From contig JAWMQO010000001.1 of assembly GCA_033283325.1 (NCBI GenBank), positions 1,736,001-1,800,000 on the forward strand: a DNA stretch of 64,000 nt. The letters are read 5' to 3'. The notes beneath the pieces were generated by a model. The model was given only the letters and a program-made list of their open reading frames with translations, did not search any database and was not told the origin of the DNA. Position numbers and translations under genes: made by a program. Origin of the DNA: Mangrovimicrobium sp033283325. Lineage in GTDB: Bacteria > Pseudomonadota > Gammaproteobacteria > Pseudomonadales > Halieaceae. Shown here piece by piece: positions 16,064 to 28,104 of the stretch; the stretch's first letter is position 1, and every line of letters starts with the position of its first letter.

Positions 16064-16261
16064 TTACTCCCCTTTGGCAGCCGCCCGGGATTGCTGGTTA
16101 TCGTCCTGGATACGTTCGTAGATTTCTTCGCGGTGAACGGCAACATCGCGGGGCGCGTTTACGCCGATGCGAACCTGGTTACCCTTCACGCCAAGGACGG
16201 TCACGGTGATATCGTCGCCGACCATCAGCGATTCACCTACTCTGCGGGTCAATATAAGCAT
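16064..16261 (-). CDS. csrA: Carbon storage regulator CsrA
   Basis: A 65-residue RNA-binding regulator of translation and mRNA stability that recognises GGA motifs in hairpin loops. The start MLILTRRVGESLMVGDDITV and the sequence VAVHREEIYERIQ are canonical, and the critical Arg44 region (APRDVAVHREEI) is intact. The ATG at 16261 has GGAG 8 bases upstream; an in-frame extension to 16288 is not supported. It lies downstream of lysC after about 150 bases and before tRNA-Ser. Confidence 0.97.
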   Translation of the reverse strand: MLILTRRVGESLMVGDDITVTVLGVKGNQVRIGVNAPRDVAVHREEIYERIQDDNQQSRAAAKGE

Positions 16262-16415
16262 ATAGTTTCTCCAAACTCCGGGTGCCATTTCCTGGCTTAC
16301 CGCGGCTGAATTCTTGTCCAGCCTTTCTACTCCCGGTGTACTTCCAGTGTAGTTAAGCCGCCTTCAAGCGTAAATCCACCTGAAGGTGGCTCCTGTTACG
16401 CTATCCCTACATCGC

Positions 16416-17657
16416 TTAGGCAGCATTCTCGTCCCGGGGTTCCCCTTCCAATCCAAAAGAAGAGTGCAGTGCGCGCACTGCAAGTTCCAGGTACTTCTCC
16501 TCGATGATCACCGATATCTTGATTTCAGAAGTGGTGATCATCTGGATATTGATACCGTTGTCGGCCAGTGCGCGGAACATCTGGCTGGCGACGCCGGCGT
16601 GGGAACGCATGCCCACACCGACCACGGAAATTTTTGCGATCTTGTTGTCGGCGATGACCTCGCCGGCGCCGAGTTCAGCGGCGGTGCTTTCGAGCACGTC
16701 GCGGGCACGGGGCAGGTCGTTACGGCCAACAGTGAACGAAAAATCGGTAGTGTCGTTGCCGCCCACGTTCTGCACGATCACGTCCACCTCGACGTTGGCT
16801 TCGCCGATGGGGCCTAGTATGCGGTAGGCGACACCGGGCATGTCGGGCACGCCGCGGACGGTGAGCTTGGCTTCGTCGCGGTTGAAAGCGATACCGGCGA
16901 TGGTTGGCGTTTCCATGTCAGACTCATCCTCAAACGTAATCAGCGTGCCAGGGCCTTCCTGAAAGCTGTGCAGTACCCGCAGGGGTACGTTGTACTTGCC
17001 GGCAAACTCGACGGCGCGAATCTGCAGGACCTTGGAGCCCATGCTGGCCATTTCCAGCATCTCCTCGAAGGTGATGCGGTCCAGTCGGCGCGCGCCGTCC
17101 ACGACTCGCGGGTCAGTGGTATATACGCCGTCGACGTCGGTATAGATCTGGCACTCGTCCGCTTTTAATGCGGCGGCCAGGGCGACTGCGGTGGTGTCGG
17201 AACCGCCGCGGCCGAGGGTGGTGATGTTGCCGTGTTCGTCCACGCCCTGGAAACCGGCCACGACCACGACATAGCCCTGGTCGAGGTCCGCGTGCAGGCG
17301 CATGTCGTCGATCTCGCGAATGCGCGCCTTGGTGTGGGCGTCGTCGGTGAGGATGCGGACCTGGCTGCCGTTGTAGCTCTTGGCCTTAACGCCGCGCTTG
17401 TTCAGCGCCATGCTCAGCAGCGCAGTCGTGACCTGCTCGCCGGTGGAAACCAGCACGTCCATTTCACGCGGCACGGGCCGCTCCTGGATCTCGTTGGCGA
17501 GGCCGATCAGGCGATTGGTCTCACCAGCCATGGCAGAGACTACCACGACCACCGAATGCCCCTCGCTGCGGAATTTCTCTACCTTTTCCGCAACCTGTTC
17601 TATTCGCTCAATAGTGCCGACGGAGGTCCCGCCGAATTTCTGTACGATCAAGCTCAT
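16416..17657 (-). CDS. lysC: Aspartate kinase
   Basis: A 413-residue enzyme that phosphorylates aspartate in the first step toward Lys, Thr, Met and diaminopimelate. The amino-acid kinase domain (about 1-240) starts LIVQKFGGTSVGTIERI and includes GRGGSDTTAVALA and TDVDGVYTTDPR. Two ACT domains follow (about 265-400), including the segment SHAGVASQMFRALADNGINI, which forms the allosteric Lys/Thr site. The length is that of the monofunctional class. It sits between alaS and csrA, the Pseudomonas-type order. Confidence 0.97.
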   Translation of the reverse strand: MSLIVQKFGGTSVGTIERIEQVAEKVEKFRSEGHSVVVVVSAMAGETNRLIGLANEIQERPVPREMDVLVSTGEQVTTALLSMALNKRGVKAKSYNGSQVRILTDDAHTKARIREIDDMRLHADLDQGYVVVVAGFQGVDEHGNITTLGRGGSDTTAVALAAALKADECQIYTDVDGVYTTDPRVVDGARRLDRITFEEMLEMASMGSKVLQIRAVEFAGKYNVPLRVLHSFQEGPGTLITFEDESDMETPTIAGIAFNRDEAKLTVRGVPDMPGVAYRILGPIGEANVEVDVIVQNVGGNDTTDFSFTVGRNDLPRARDVLESTAAELGAGEVIADNKIAKISVVGVGMRSHAGVASQMFRALADNGINIQMITTSEIKISVIIEEKYLELAVRALHSSFGLEGEPRDENAA

Positions 17658-17815
17658 CTATCGCTGCCGAAGCTCCGTCCATGGCCACCGGTGGCCCAGT
17701 ATCATATGTAGAAAAAGGGCGCTATTTAACAACATAACGCCCCCAATTCAAACAGATAGCTTAGGGAAATACCGCCAAAGGGGTAGGCACTATTTCACAT
17801 ATGAGACAGGCCGTT

Positions 17816-20416
17816 TCAGGAGACCTGTGAATTGACCCATTCGGGCAGGGTTTTCAGTACTTCCGGCAGCGCCGCGACGTCGCTGCCGCCACCCTGGGCC
17901 ATGTCCGGACGGCCGCCACCCTTGCCGCCGAGACGCTGGGCGAACTCGCGCATCAGGTCACCGGCCTTGACCCGGTCGGTGAGATCCTTGGTCACGCCAG
18001 CGGCCAGTGCGACCTTGTCGTCATTGACTGCGGAGAGCAGGATGACACCGGAGCCGAGCTTGTTCTTCACCTGGTCGAGGGTGTCGCGCAGGGACTTGGC
18101 GTCGGCGCCGTCGACGTTGGCCGCCAGCACCTTGATGCCCGCGACTTCCACCACGCCCGCAGTCAGGTCGTTACCAGCACCGCTGGCGAGCTTCTGCTTG
18201 AGGCGGGCGATTTCCTTTTCCAGTTCACGGTTTTCGCTGCGCAGGGCCGCCACCTTGTCGGCGACGTTTTCCCGGGTGCCCTTCACCACTTCGCAGACAG
18301 CCGAAAGACGTTCCTCCGCCGCATCGACCTGGGCCAGCGCGGCGGCGCCGGTCACGGCTTCGATACGGCGCACGCCGGAGGCGATGCCGGCCTCGGAGAC
18401 GATGCGCATCAGGCCGATGTCACCGGTGCGCGCGGCGTGGGTGCCGCCGCACAGTTCCACCGAGAAGTTGTCCTCGCCCATCGCCAGTACGCGTACTTCG
18501 CTGCCGTACTTCTCGCCGAACAGGGCCATGGCGCCCGCAGCGACGGCCTCGTCCATGTTCATCAGGCGGGTGCTGACTTCGGTGTTCGCCCGCACCTGTT
18601 CGTTGACGATGTTCTCGATGGCCTTGAGTTCCTCGCGGGTCACCGCCTCGGGGTGGGAGAAGTCGAAGCGCAGGCGCTCCGCATCCACCAGTGAGCCTTT
18701 CTGTTGCACGTGCTCACCGAGCACCTTGCGCAGGGCGGCGTGCAGCAGGTGGGTTGCCGAGTGATTGAGGCGGGTGCGCTGGCGCAGGCTGGTGTCCACC
18801 TGGGCGTGCAGGTGATCGCCGATGCCGACACTGCCTTCCAGCACTTTCACCACGTGCAGGTGCTGGTCGGAGGCCTTGGTGGTATCCGTCACTTCGAGAC
18901 GGGTGCCATTGGCGCTGAGGTAGCCGGTATCGCCGGCCTGGCCGCCGGATTCGCCGTAGAAGGGCGTGCTGTCCAGCACCACGATACCGCTCTCGTCGGT
19001 CTCCAGGCGCTCCACTTCCGCGCCGCCCTTCAACAGGGCGGTCACTCTGCCCTGCCCCTGTACGCTGTCGTAACCGGTGAACTCGGTTTTGCCTTCCAGG
19101 CGCAGCACGTTGGAGTAATCCACCTTGAAGCTGCCGCCTTCCTGGGAGCGCGAGCGCTGCTCCGCCATCGCCGCCTCATAGCCGGGCATGTCCAGCTTGA
19201 GGCCGCGCTCGCGGGCGATGTCGCCGGTGAGGTCCACCGGGAAGCCGTAGGTGTCGTAGAGCTTGAAGACCACGTCGCCGGGAATCTCGTCGCCCTTCAG
19301 TCCCTCGAGTGCCTCTTCGAGGATCTGCATGCCGTTGTCGAGGGTCTTGGCGAACTGCTGCTCTTCCGCCAGCAGGGCTTTTTCGATCTGCGCCTGCAGC
19401 TTCAGCAGTTCGGGGTAGGCGCCGCCCATCTGCTCGGCGAGGGTTGCTACCAACTTGTAGAAAAAGGGTTCGCTCGCGCCGAGCTTGTTGCCGTGGCGGA
19501 TGGCGCGGCGGATGATGCGGCGCAACACGTAGCCGCGGCCCTCGTTGCCCGGCATCACGCCATCGGCGACCAGGAAGGCGCTGGAACGGATATGGTCGGC
19601 GATCACCCGCAGGGATTTGTCTTCTTTATCGGCGACGCCCAGCAGGCCGGCGGCGGCATCGATCAGCGCCTGAAACAGGTCGATCTCGTAGTTGCTGTGC
19701 ACGCCCTGCATCACCGCGGCGATGCGTTCCAGGCCCATGCCGGTATCCACGGAAGGCGCCGGCAGCGGGTGCATGGTGCCCTCGGCGTCGCGGTTGAACT
19801 GCATGAAGACGAGGTTCCAGATTTCGATGTAACGATCGAGATCGTCGTCTGCGCTGCCGGGGGGGCCACCGGGCACATCGGGGCCGTGATCGTAGAAGAT
19901 CTCGGAACAGGGGCCGCAGGGACCGGTGTCGCCCATCTGCCAGAAGTTGTCCTCGTCGAGGCGCGAGATGCGCTCCTTGGGGAAGCCGATTTCATTGATC
20001 CAGATGGCTTCCGCCTCGTCATCGGAGACGTGGCAGGTCACCCACAGGCGTTCCGGCGGCAGGCCCAGGGTTTCGGTGAGGAACTGCCAGGCGAACTTGA
20101 TGGCGTCCTGCTTGAAGTAATCGCCGAAGCTGAAGTTGCCGAGCATCTCGAAGAAGGTGTGGTGGCGCGCGGTGTAGCCAACGTTTTCGAGGTCGTTGTG
20201 CTTGCCACCGGCACGCACGCAGCGCTGGCTGGAGGCGGCGCGAGTGTACTCGCGGGGGTCCGAGCCAAGGAAGGTGTCCTTGAACTGGTTCATGCCGGCG
20301 TTGGTGAACAGCAGGGTCGGGTCGTTGGCGGGTACCAGCGAACTCGACGGGACCCGGGTGTGGCCCTGTTGCTCAAAGTACTCGAGGAAAGCTTCGCGTA
20401 TCTCTACGGTTTTCAT
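17816..20416 (-). CDS. alaS: Alanyl-tRNA synthetase
   Basis: An 866-residue class II synthetase that charges tRNA-Ala. It starts at ATG 20416. The catalytic core opens with RVPSSSLVPANDPTLLFTNA (motif 2 region nearby: YTRAASSQRCVRAGGKHNDL). The editing domain has the zinc-type HxxxH (NHSATHLLHAALR) and CGGTHAARTGDIG. The C-terminal DHHA1-type region (GGKGGGRPDMAQGGG) is intact. Length and order are normal. Confidence 0.98.
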   Translation of the reverse strand: MKTVEIREAFLEYFEQQGHTRVPSSSLVPANDPTLLFTNAGMNQFKDTFLGSDPREYTRAASSQRCVRAGGKHNDLENVGYTARHHTFFEMLGNFSFGDYFKQDAIKFAWQFLTETLGLPPERLWVTCHVSDDEAEAIWINEIGFPKERISRLDEDNFWQMGDTGPCGPCSEIFYDHGPDVPGGPPGSADDDLDRYIEIWNLVFMQFNRDAEGTMHPLPAPSVDTGMGLERIAAVMQGVHSNYEIDLFQALIDAAAGLLGVADKEDKSLRVIADHIRSSAFLVADGVMPGNEGRGYVLRRIIRRAIRHGNKLGASEPFFYKLVATLAEQMGGAYPELLKLQAQIEKALLAEEQQFAKTLDNGMQILEEALEGLKGDEIPGDVVFKLYDTYGFPVDLTGDIARERGLKLDMPGYEAAMAEQRSRSQEGGSFKVDYSNVLRLEGKTEFTGYDSVQGQGRVTALLKGGAEVERLETDESGIVVLDSTPFYGESGGQAGDTGYLSANGTRLEVTDTTKASDQHLHVVKVLEGSVGIGDHLHAQVDTSLRQRTRLNHSATHLLHAALRKVLGEHVQQKGSLVDAERLRFDFSHPEAVTREELKAIENIVNEQVRANTEVSTRLMNMDEAVAAGAMALFGEKYGSEVRVLAMGEDNFSVELCGGTHAARTGDIGLMRIVSEAGIASGVRRIEAVTGAAALAQVDAAEERLSAVCEVVKGTRENVADKVAALRSENRELEKEIARLKQKLASGAGNDLTAGVVEVAGIKVLAANVDGADAKSLRDTLDQVKNKLGSGVILLSAVNDDKVALAAGVTKDLTDRVKAGDLMREFAQRLGGKGGGRPDMAQGGGSDVAALPEVLKTLPEWVNSQVS

Positions 20417-20445
20417 AGTGTGTTCCGATAGCTGCGCGCGGCTGT

Positions 20446-20793
20446 TCAGCGCGCCAGGAATCCCTCGGGCATGTCCATGCCGGCGAGGATGTGCAGGTGG
20501 AGGTGAAAGACGGTCTGTCCCGCGCCTTCGCCGTTGTTGACGATCAGGCGGAAGGCGTCCTGGACACCGAGCTGTTCGGCGATGCGCCCGGCCGCCAGCA
20601 TCAGGTGGCCGAGCAGTTCCTGATCTTCGGCGCCGGCATCCACGAGACGGGGAATAGCCTTCTTCGGGATGACGAGAACGTGTACCGGCGCCTTGGGCGC
20701 GATGTCATTGATGGCGATGCAGTGATCGTCCTCGTAGAGGAATTCCGCGGGGATCTCCCCGGCGATGATCTTGCCGAAAATCGTATCCGTCAT
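20446..20793 (-). CDS. hinT: HIT-family purine nucleoside phosphoramidase-like protein
   Basis: A 115-residue histidine-triad protein. It starts TDTIFGKIIAGEIPAEFLYE and ends with the catalytic triad VFHLHLHILAG (H-x-H-x-H), in which the middle His is the nucleophile that is transiently AMP-linked. Family members hydrolyse AMP-lysine and aminoacyl-adenylates. The location directly upstream of alaS on the same strand (29 bases) is therefore fitting, though a functional link to AlaRS is inference. Confidence 0.93.
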   Translation of the reverse strand: MTDTIFGKIIAGEIPAEFLYEDDHCIAINDIAPKAPVHVLVIPKKAIPRLVDAGAEDQELLGHLMLAAGRIAEQLGVQDAFRLIVNNGEGAGQTVFHLHLHILAGMDMPEGFLAR

Positions 20794-20797
20794 GTCC

Positions 20798-20983
20798 CTA
20801 TCCCAGTTTCTCGTCAGCGGTGAGCGGGCGCGCCTCGGATTCCAGCATCACCGGGATGCCGTCGCGCACCGGGTAGGCCAGCCCCGAGGCCTTGCACACC
20901 AGTTCCTGTTTGTCCTCGTCGTACACCAGCGGCGCCTTGCTCACCGGGCAGACCAGGATGCTGAGGAGTTTCTTGTCGATCAT
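20798..20983 (-). CDS. Trm112-family small zinc-ribbon-like protein (YcaR-like)
   Basis: A 61-residue protein (MIDKKLLSILVCPVSKAPLV, then ELVCKASGLAYPVRDGIPVM) with the Trm112 fold. Only two of the four zinc-ribbon cysteines are retained, as is common in gammaproteobacterial members. It ends 4 bases upstream of the HIT gene and is co-oriented. It usually sits between lpxK and kdsB, so the location here is different. The eukaryotic and archaeal relatives activate methyltransferases; the bacterial role is unclear. Confidence 0.9.
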   Translation of the reverse strand: MIDKKLLSILVCPVSKAPLVYDEDKQELVCKASGLAYPVRDGIPVMLESEARPLTADEKLG

Positions 20984-21124
20984 GGGGGCTCGCGCTCGTC
21001 AAAAGGCGCACATTATACGGGCTTTTCCCGCCTTCGGGCCAGCGTGGGAGCCGCTGCCGCCAGGACCGCAAATTTGCTGCTGCGGGAGCCCACTCTGTAC
21101 GCTATTCGGGGGTAGAATGCGCCC

Positions 21125-21628
21125 ATGGGCAGATACCGACCACCCCGCAAACGCGGCTCGCGCTACATCACTCCGGAGGGGGAGCAGAGCCTGCGGGCGG
21201 AACTCCACCAGCTGTGGAAAGTCGAGCGGCCACAGGTCACCTCGGTGGTGCACGAGGCGGCCAAGAACGGCGACCGCTCGGAGAACGGCGACTACATCTA
21301 CGGCAAGCGCCGGCTGCGGGAAATCGACTCGCGGGTGCGCTTTCTCAGCAAGCGTCTGGAGGAGCTGGAAGTCGTCGATCGACTACCCGACGATACCAGC
21401 CGCGTGCGCTTCGGCGCCTGGGTGACCCTTGAGGACGAGGAAGGCGAGGAGCGCCGCTGGCGCATCGTCGGCCCGGATGAGTTCGACGTGAAGGCGGGCA
21501 AGCTGAGCATGGATTCGCCCCTGGCCAGGGCACTGCTGGGCAAGGCGCTGGATGACGAGGTCAGCTGGCAGAGCCCCGCGGGACAGCAGACTTTCTGGAT
21601 TACCGCGATCAGCTACGGCTCAGGTTAA
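21125..21628 (+). CDS. greB: Transcription elongation factor GreB
   Basis: A 167-residue factor that enters the RNA polymerase secondary channel and stimulates cleavage of backtracked RNA. The N-terminal coiled coil carries the acidic tip (NGDRSENGDYIYGKRRLREID), and the C-terminal FKBP-like domain (RVRFGAWVTLEDEEGEERRW) is complete. The basic start (GRYRPPRKRGSRYITPEG) distinguishes GreB from GreA. It is divergent from the Trm112 gene with about 140 bases between. Confidence 0.96.
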   Translation: MGRYRPPRKRGSRYITPEGEQSLRAELHQLWKVERPQVTSVVHEAAKNGDRSENGDYIYGKRRLREIDSRVRFLSKRLEELEVVDRLPDDTSRVRFGAWVTLEDEEGEERRWRIVGPDEFDVKAGKLSMDSPLARALLGKALDDEVSWQSPAGQQTFWITAISYGSG

Positions 21629-21650
21629 GCGTGGCCCGGCTCAGGAAAGC

Positions 21651-22394
21651 TTAGCCCCGGCGCCGGTGCAGCCACCACATCGCGAAGCCGCTCAGGCCCA
21701 GCACACAGAGGATCACCCCCAGCGCATCGACCAGCGCCACGCCGAGCGGTCCCGCGAGCCGCCCGCTGTGCAGGTCGAGCAATACCCGCTCCCAGGTCAG
21801 CCAGTCCAGACCACCGGGCAATTGCCCGGCGAGTTCGGCGGGCAGCTCCGCAGCCTGGACCAGTTGCACCTCGTCGCCCGCCTCCGGGCGAGGGACAAAA
21901 TCGGGCAGGTCCGGGTCGAACGGGTAGAACTGCCCGCCGGCCTTTAACAGCAGGCCACCGGCTTCCCTGCCCAGGGCCTGCAGCGGCACAGGCAGCCCCG
22001 CGCCGATACCCAGGGATTCGAGCAATTCACCGTCCGCGGTAAACAGGAGCACTTCCTCGGCGCAGGCGAGCACCAGGTAGTCGCCCTGTGCGAGCGCGCC
22101 GACCAGCTCCCCGCTACAACGCGCCACGGGCTGCGCGTCGAAATAAAGTTCTTCACCGGCGACCTGGGAAACCCAGTAGTCAGCCGCACGGTAAGCACGG
22201 GGGGCCGGAGGCTCGACACCGTAAAGCGCGTAAACCAGCGAGGAGGAAACCCGCGTGTGATCGAGCGCCAGGCCGCTGCTGTGGTTGAGCGCGATGCCGC
22301 TGAGGGCGAGAAAGAGGACGAAGGCCGAGGCCGCCAGCCCCAGCCGCCGGTGCCAGCGCCACAGGAGGCTGACCAGCCGGGCGCGAAGTCGCAC
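21651..22394 (-). CDS. PepSY-associated membrane protein
   Basis: A 247-residue protein with an N-terminal membrane helix starting after WRWHRRLGLAASAFVLFLAL and a C-terminal helix (VDALGVILCVLGLSGFAMWW). In between is a large extracytoplasmic domain. His in WRWHRRLG and in LDLHSGRL are conserved in PepSY-TM proteins and may bind heme. It starts with GTG directly after the TAG of the FMN-binding gene, so translation is coupled. Together they may form a transmembrane electron-transfer pair, for example for ferric-siderophore reduction. Confidence 0.85.
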   Translation of the reverse strand: MRLRARLVSLLWRWHRRLGLAASAFVLFLALSGIALNHSSGLALDHTRVSSSLVYALYGVEPPAPRAYRAADYWVSQVAGEELYFDAQPVARCSGELVGALAQGDYLVLACAEEVLLFTADGELLESLGIGAGLPVPLQALGREAGGLLLKAGGQFYPFDPDLPDFVPRPEAGDEVQLVQAAELPAELAGQLPGGLDWLTWERVLLDLHSGRLAGPLGVALVDALGVILCVLGLSGFAMWWLHRRRG

Positions 22395-22928
22395 CTAGCT
22401 GCCCACCTGGGCGTCCAGCCACAGCGCCAGCCGCGCCATGCGCTCTACCGCGCGTACCGAGAGGGTCGCGCCGGTGATGCCATCGACCGGGCCACTGAGC
22501 TTGCCGTCCCCGGCGAGGCTGAGCCCGTCGAATTGCTCGGTAAAGAATGGGTAGCGGATTTCCCAGCCGCGGCTCTCGCGGAAGGCCAGTACCGCCACCG
22601 AGACGATGCTGTCACCCTCCACGGTCACGCCCAGGGTGATCGGCTTTTCCTTGCCGATGTGCTCCAGTATCCAGGCGGTGCGTTCACCTTCGCGCCAGTA
22701 ACGCGTGCGCAGGCCGCCGGGTGCCCAGCCGACCACGGCCTCGGCAGCGGCGCGCTGGTCGGCAGTGAGCCAGAGGGTTTCCACACTGGGGCTGGCGGCG
22801 CCGAAAGCGCCGGCGAGAAAATCTTCCCGGCTGAGGTACTGCTCGGCCTGAGCCGCCGGGACGAGCGCGAGCCATACCAGGACAAGCCCGGCAAGGTACG
22901 CACGCGCCCTGGCAGGCCGGCAAGCCAT
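22395..22928 (-). CDS. FMN-binding domain protein (ApbE-type flavinylation target)
   Basis: A 177-residue exported protein with an N-terminal signal segment (LAGLVLVWLALVPAAQAEQ) and a C-terminal FMN_bind domain. The motif DGITGATLSVRAV matches the ApbE-recognised D-x-x-(S/T)-GA-T-(S/T) pattern, in which the Thr receives FMN covalently. Its ATG overlaps the stop of the porin gene (TGATG), and its stop abuts the GTG of the membrane partner. It is expected to act in the periplasm as an electron carrier. No apbE gene is seen in the window. Confidence 0.88.
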   Translation of the reverse strand: MACRPARARAYLAGLVLVWLALVPAAQAEQYLSREDFLAGAFGAASPSVETLWLTADQRAAAEAVVGWAPGGLRTRYWREGERTAWILEHIGKEKPITLGVTVEGDSIVSVAVLAFRESRGWEIRYPFFTEQFDGLSLAGDGKLSGPVDGITGATLSVRAVERMARLALWLDAQVGS

Positions 22929-24181
22929 CAGAAGCTCCAGCCGACTCCGAGGTTGAAGCCGTCGTACTGGTCCTTGCCGTCGGGCGCGTCCTGGATCTGG
23001 TAGTCGAACTTGAACACGACGTTCTCTTCGAGCCAGTAGTTCACGCCGAAGTCCACCTGGGAGTACTCGGTATCGCCGCCGCCATCAGCCTGGTTGTCCC
23101 ACTCGCTGTAGCGGGCGAACAGGCCCAGCTTGTCGAATACACGCCAGGAGGGTTCGATGTACCAGCCCTCCTGCTTGCTGGCGCCGGTCTGGAACTGCTC
23201 GATGCCCTCGTCGATATCCCAGCTGGCGACCAGTGCGCGCAGGCCGAAGGGACCCGCCTGCCAGACCGCGTGGGCCTCGTAGAGGATGGCGTCGATGCTG
23301 TCGTCCAGTTCGCCCTGGTAGAGGTCTTCCTGGTACTGCAGGGTGGCTGCCAGCTCCAGGCCCGCCACGCCGGTGTACTTGATGCGGCCGGTGTAGGCGA
23401 AGTCGTCGGCCTTGGCCTCGGCGACTTTCTGCCGGCCGCTGCGGATGGACCACTGGCCCTCGTCCGGGTCGAGGAAGAGGCCGGAGGTAAAGGCCGCGTC
23501 ATAGCTGAGCCCCGGCAGGATCTCGCCGTTCATGGCGAGGCCGCCCTCCCACCAGGTGGTGGGGATGATCCGGCTCTCGACACTGTTGCGCTCGGTGCCG
23601 TAGAAAGTATCCGGTTCGTGGGTTTCGTTGAGGATGCCCACCGGCATCAGGAAGAGGCCCGCCTTCATGTACTGGGCGCCGCCGAAGTTGTGCTCGATGA
23701 AGGCCTGCTCGATTTCCACTTCGCCGCTGTCCTCGCCGCCCTCGACCAGGGCGTGTTCGATCTCGAACTCGGAGTAGAAGCGGGTTTTCTCGCTGAATTC
23801 GTGACCGAGGAAGAGCACGAAGCGGTGCAGGTCGATCTGGTCCTTGTCGGAACCGCCATCGCGGTCGTTATCGAGGTTGTTGTAGTGCAGTTCGGCGTAG
23901 CCGCCCAGCGTAGTGTCCGCTGCCCAGCTCGCCGCGGAAAGTGCGGCGCCCTCGGCCAGGGTGCTCTGCTCGATCAGGTCCGCCGTGGCTTCCACCTTCA
24001 CGTCGGTCTCCACCAGCGCCTCTTCGGTCTGGGCGAGCTTGGCCTGCAGGGCCTCGATCTGGGCCTGCTGGCGCTGGATGATTTCCCACATTTCTTCCGC
24101 GCTCGGTGCCGCCGCGTTTGCGCTCGCCGCGAGCAGTGCGCTCATGGCCACCAGTGCCTGCGCACTCCTTTTCCTGTACAT
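22928..24181 (-). CDS. Outer-membrane porin, OprO/OprP-like
   Basis: A 417-residue beta-barrel protein. The start at 24181 (MYRKRSAQALVAMSALLAAS, signal peptide ending near ANA-AA) is favoured because AAGGA precedes it. A short coiled coil (EEMWEIIQRQQAQIEALQAK) follows, typical of phosphate/polyphosphate-type porins. The barrel has alternating acidic and aromatic strands and ends in a terminal Phe (GVGWSF), as expected for BAM recognition. It is the first gene of an operon with the FMN-binding and PepSY proteins. The solute is uncertain; the iron-type partners and the upstream Fur-like site make a ferric or anionic substrate possible. Confidence 0.87.
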   Translation of the reverse strand: MYRKRSAQALVAMSALLAASANAAAPSAEEMWEIIQRQQAQIEALQAKLAQTEEALVETDVKVEATADLIEQSTLAEGAALSAASWAADTTLGGYAELHYNNLDNDRDGGSDKDQIDLHRFVLFLGHEFSEKTRFYSEFEIEHALVEGGEDSGEVEIEQAFIEHNFGGAQYMKAGLFLMPVGILNETHEPDTFYGTERNSVESRIIPTTWWEGGLAMNGEILPGLSYDAAFTSGLFLDPDEGQWSIRSGRQKVAEAKADDFAYTGRIKYTGVAGLELAATLQYQEDLYQGELDDSIDAILYEAHAVWQAGPFGLRALVASWDIDEGIEQFQTGASKQEGWYIEPSWRVFDKLGLFARYSEWDNQADGGGDTEYSQVDFGVNYWLEENVVFKFDYQIQDAPDGKDQYDGFNLGVGWSF

Positions 24182-24295
24182 AGTCCTTTTCCCCATGAAT
24201 TTGGTTTGTGCAACACCGGATCGCGGCCCCCGCCGCTCTCGGGCAATCCACCCGCTCCCCGACCCCCAGGGTCGGACGTGGGCCATGAATGTTAA

Positions 24296-24314
24296 TTACA
24301 ACGTTTCTCATTTA
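24296..24314 (-). promoter_or_regulatory. Possible Fur box upstream of the porin operon
   Basis: On the minus strand the site contains AATGAGAAACGTTGT, which matches 12 of 15 positions of the central Fur consensus AATGAGAATCATTAT. It lies about 115 bases upstream of the porin ATG in an AT-rich patch. The assignment is by eye and would need a matrix score. Confidence 0.4.
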
Positions 24315-24383
24315 CAAGTGCATCAGGATTCCCGACTCCGGGCTGAGAGCAAGTGGACCGGAATCCCGGATCTGTGTTGTGGG

Positions 24384-24968
24384 TCAGAGCAGCGAGTGGA
24401 CGCGTTCGCGCAGGTGTTCGACGACTTCCGCCTCGAACCAGGGGTTACGCTTGAGCCACAGGGTATTGCGCGGCGAGGGATGTGGCAGCGGCAGGTAGCG
24501 CGGGCCGAAGTCGCGCCAGCGGCGCACGCGTTCGGTCAGGGTTTCCCGGGATTTCCCCAGGTAGTGCTGCTGGGCGTACTGACCCACCAACAGCACCAGT
24601 TCCAGTTGTGGCATGTAATCGAGCACTTCATCGTGCCAGCGCGGCGCGCACTCGGGCCGCGGTGGCAGATCGCCGGACCTGCCCTTCCCCGGGTAGCAGA
24701 AACCCATGGGGACGATGGCGATACGGGATTCGTCGTAGAAGGTATCGCTGTCCACGTCCAGCCAGCGGCGCAGGCGTTCCCCACTGGGGTCGTCCCAGGG
24801 AATGCCGCTGGCGTGAACCCGGGTCCCCGGCGCCTGTCCCACGATCAGCAGGCGCGCCGTGGCGCTCGCACGCAATACAGGCCTGGGCCCCAGGGGCAGG
24901 TGTGCCTCGCAAAGGCGGCAGCTGCGTACCTCTTCCAGCAAATCTGCGAGCGGCAGTTTTTCGGTCAT
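24384..24968 (-). CDS. Uracil-DNA glycosylase superfamily protein
   Basis: A 194-residue UDG-fold protein. Motif A-like GQAPGTRVHASGIPWDDPSG and motif B-like LPLPHPSPRNTLW are present, with the catalytic-site His in HPSPRN. The N-terminal CRLCEAHLPLGPRPVL resembles the start of family 4-like members but has only part of the Fe-S cysteine set. It probably removes deaminated bases, though some members have lost this activity. It is divergent from gcvP. Confidence 0.87.
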   Translation of the reverse strand: MTEKLPLADLLEEVRSCRLCEAHLPLGPRPVLRASATARLLIVGQAPGTRVHASGIPWDDPSGERLRRWLDVDSDTFYDESRIAIVPMGFCYPGKGRSGDLPPRPECAPRWHDEVLDYMPQLELVLLVGQYAQQHYLGKSRETLTERVRRWRDFGPRYLPLPHPSPRNTLWLKRNPWFEAEVVEHLRERVHSLL

Positions 24969-25092
24969 TTCCTACCCAATTGCGGTTGCCCGCCAGGCCC
25001 CGCCATAATTGCCGCAAGGGGGTGCGGCTGGTAGTATCGCGCCCGTTACCCACCCCCGCCCAAACACTGTCAAAGTCATTGCCGGAGCCCCT

Positions 25093-27987
<2,895 letters not shown>

Positions 27988-28104
27988 ATCGCTCCCGGGC
28001 TCGTGCCCGGGGCGTCATTTCAATATCGGGGGACGCAATCTATCGGGATGCGCCCCCGGCTTTGTGCTTCACTGCTGCTGGAAAATTCGACAGGAAATAT
28101 CCGC

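Noticed and set aside
27994..28011. CCCGGGC hairpin after gcvP as terminator
   Set aside because: Stable stem, but no T-rich tail follows, so an intrinsic terminator cannot be claimed.
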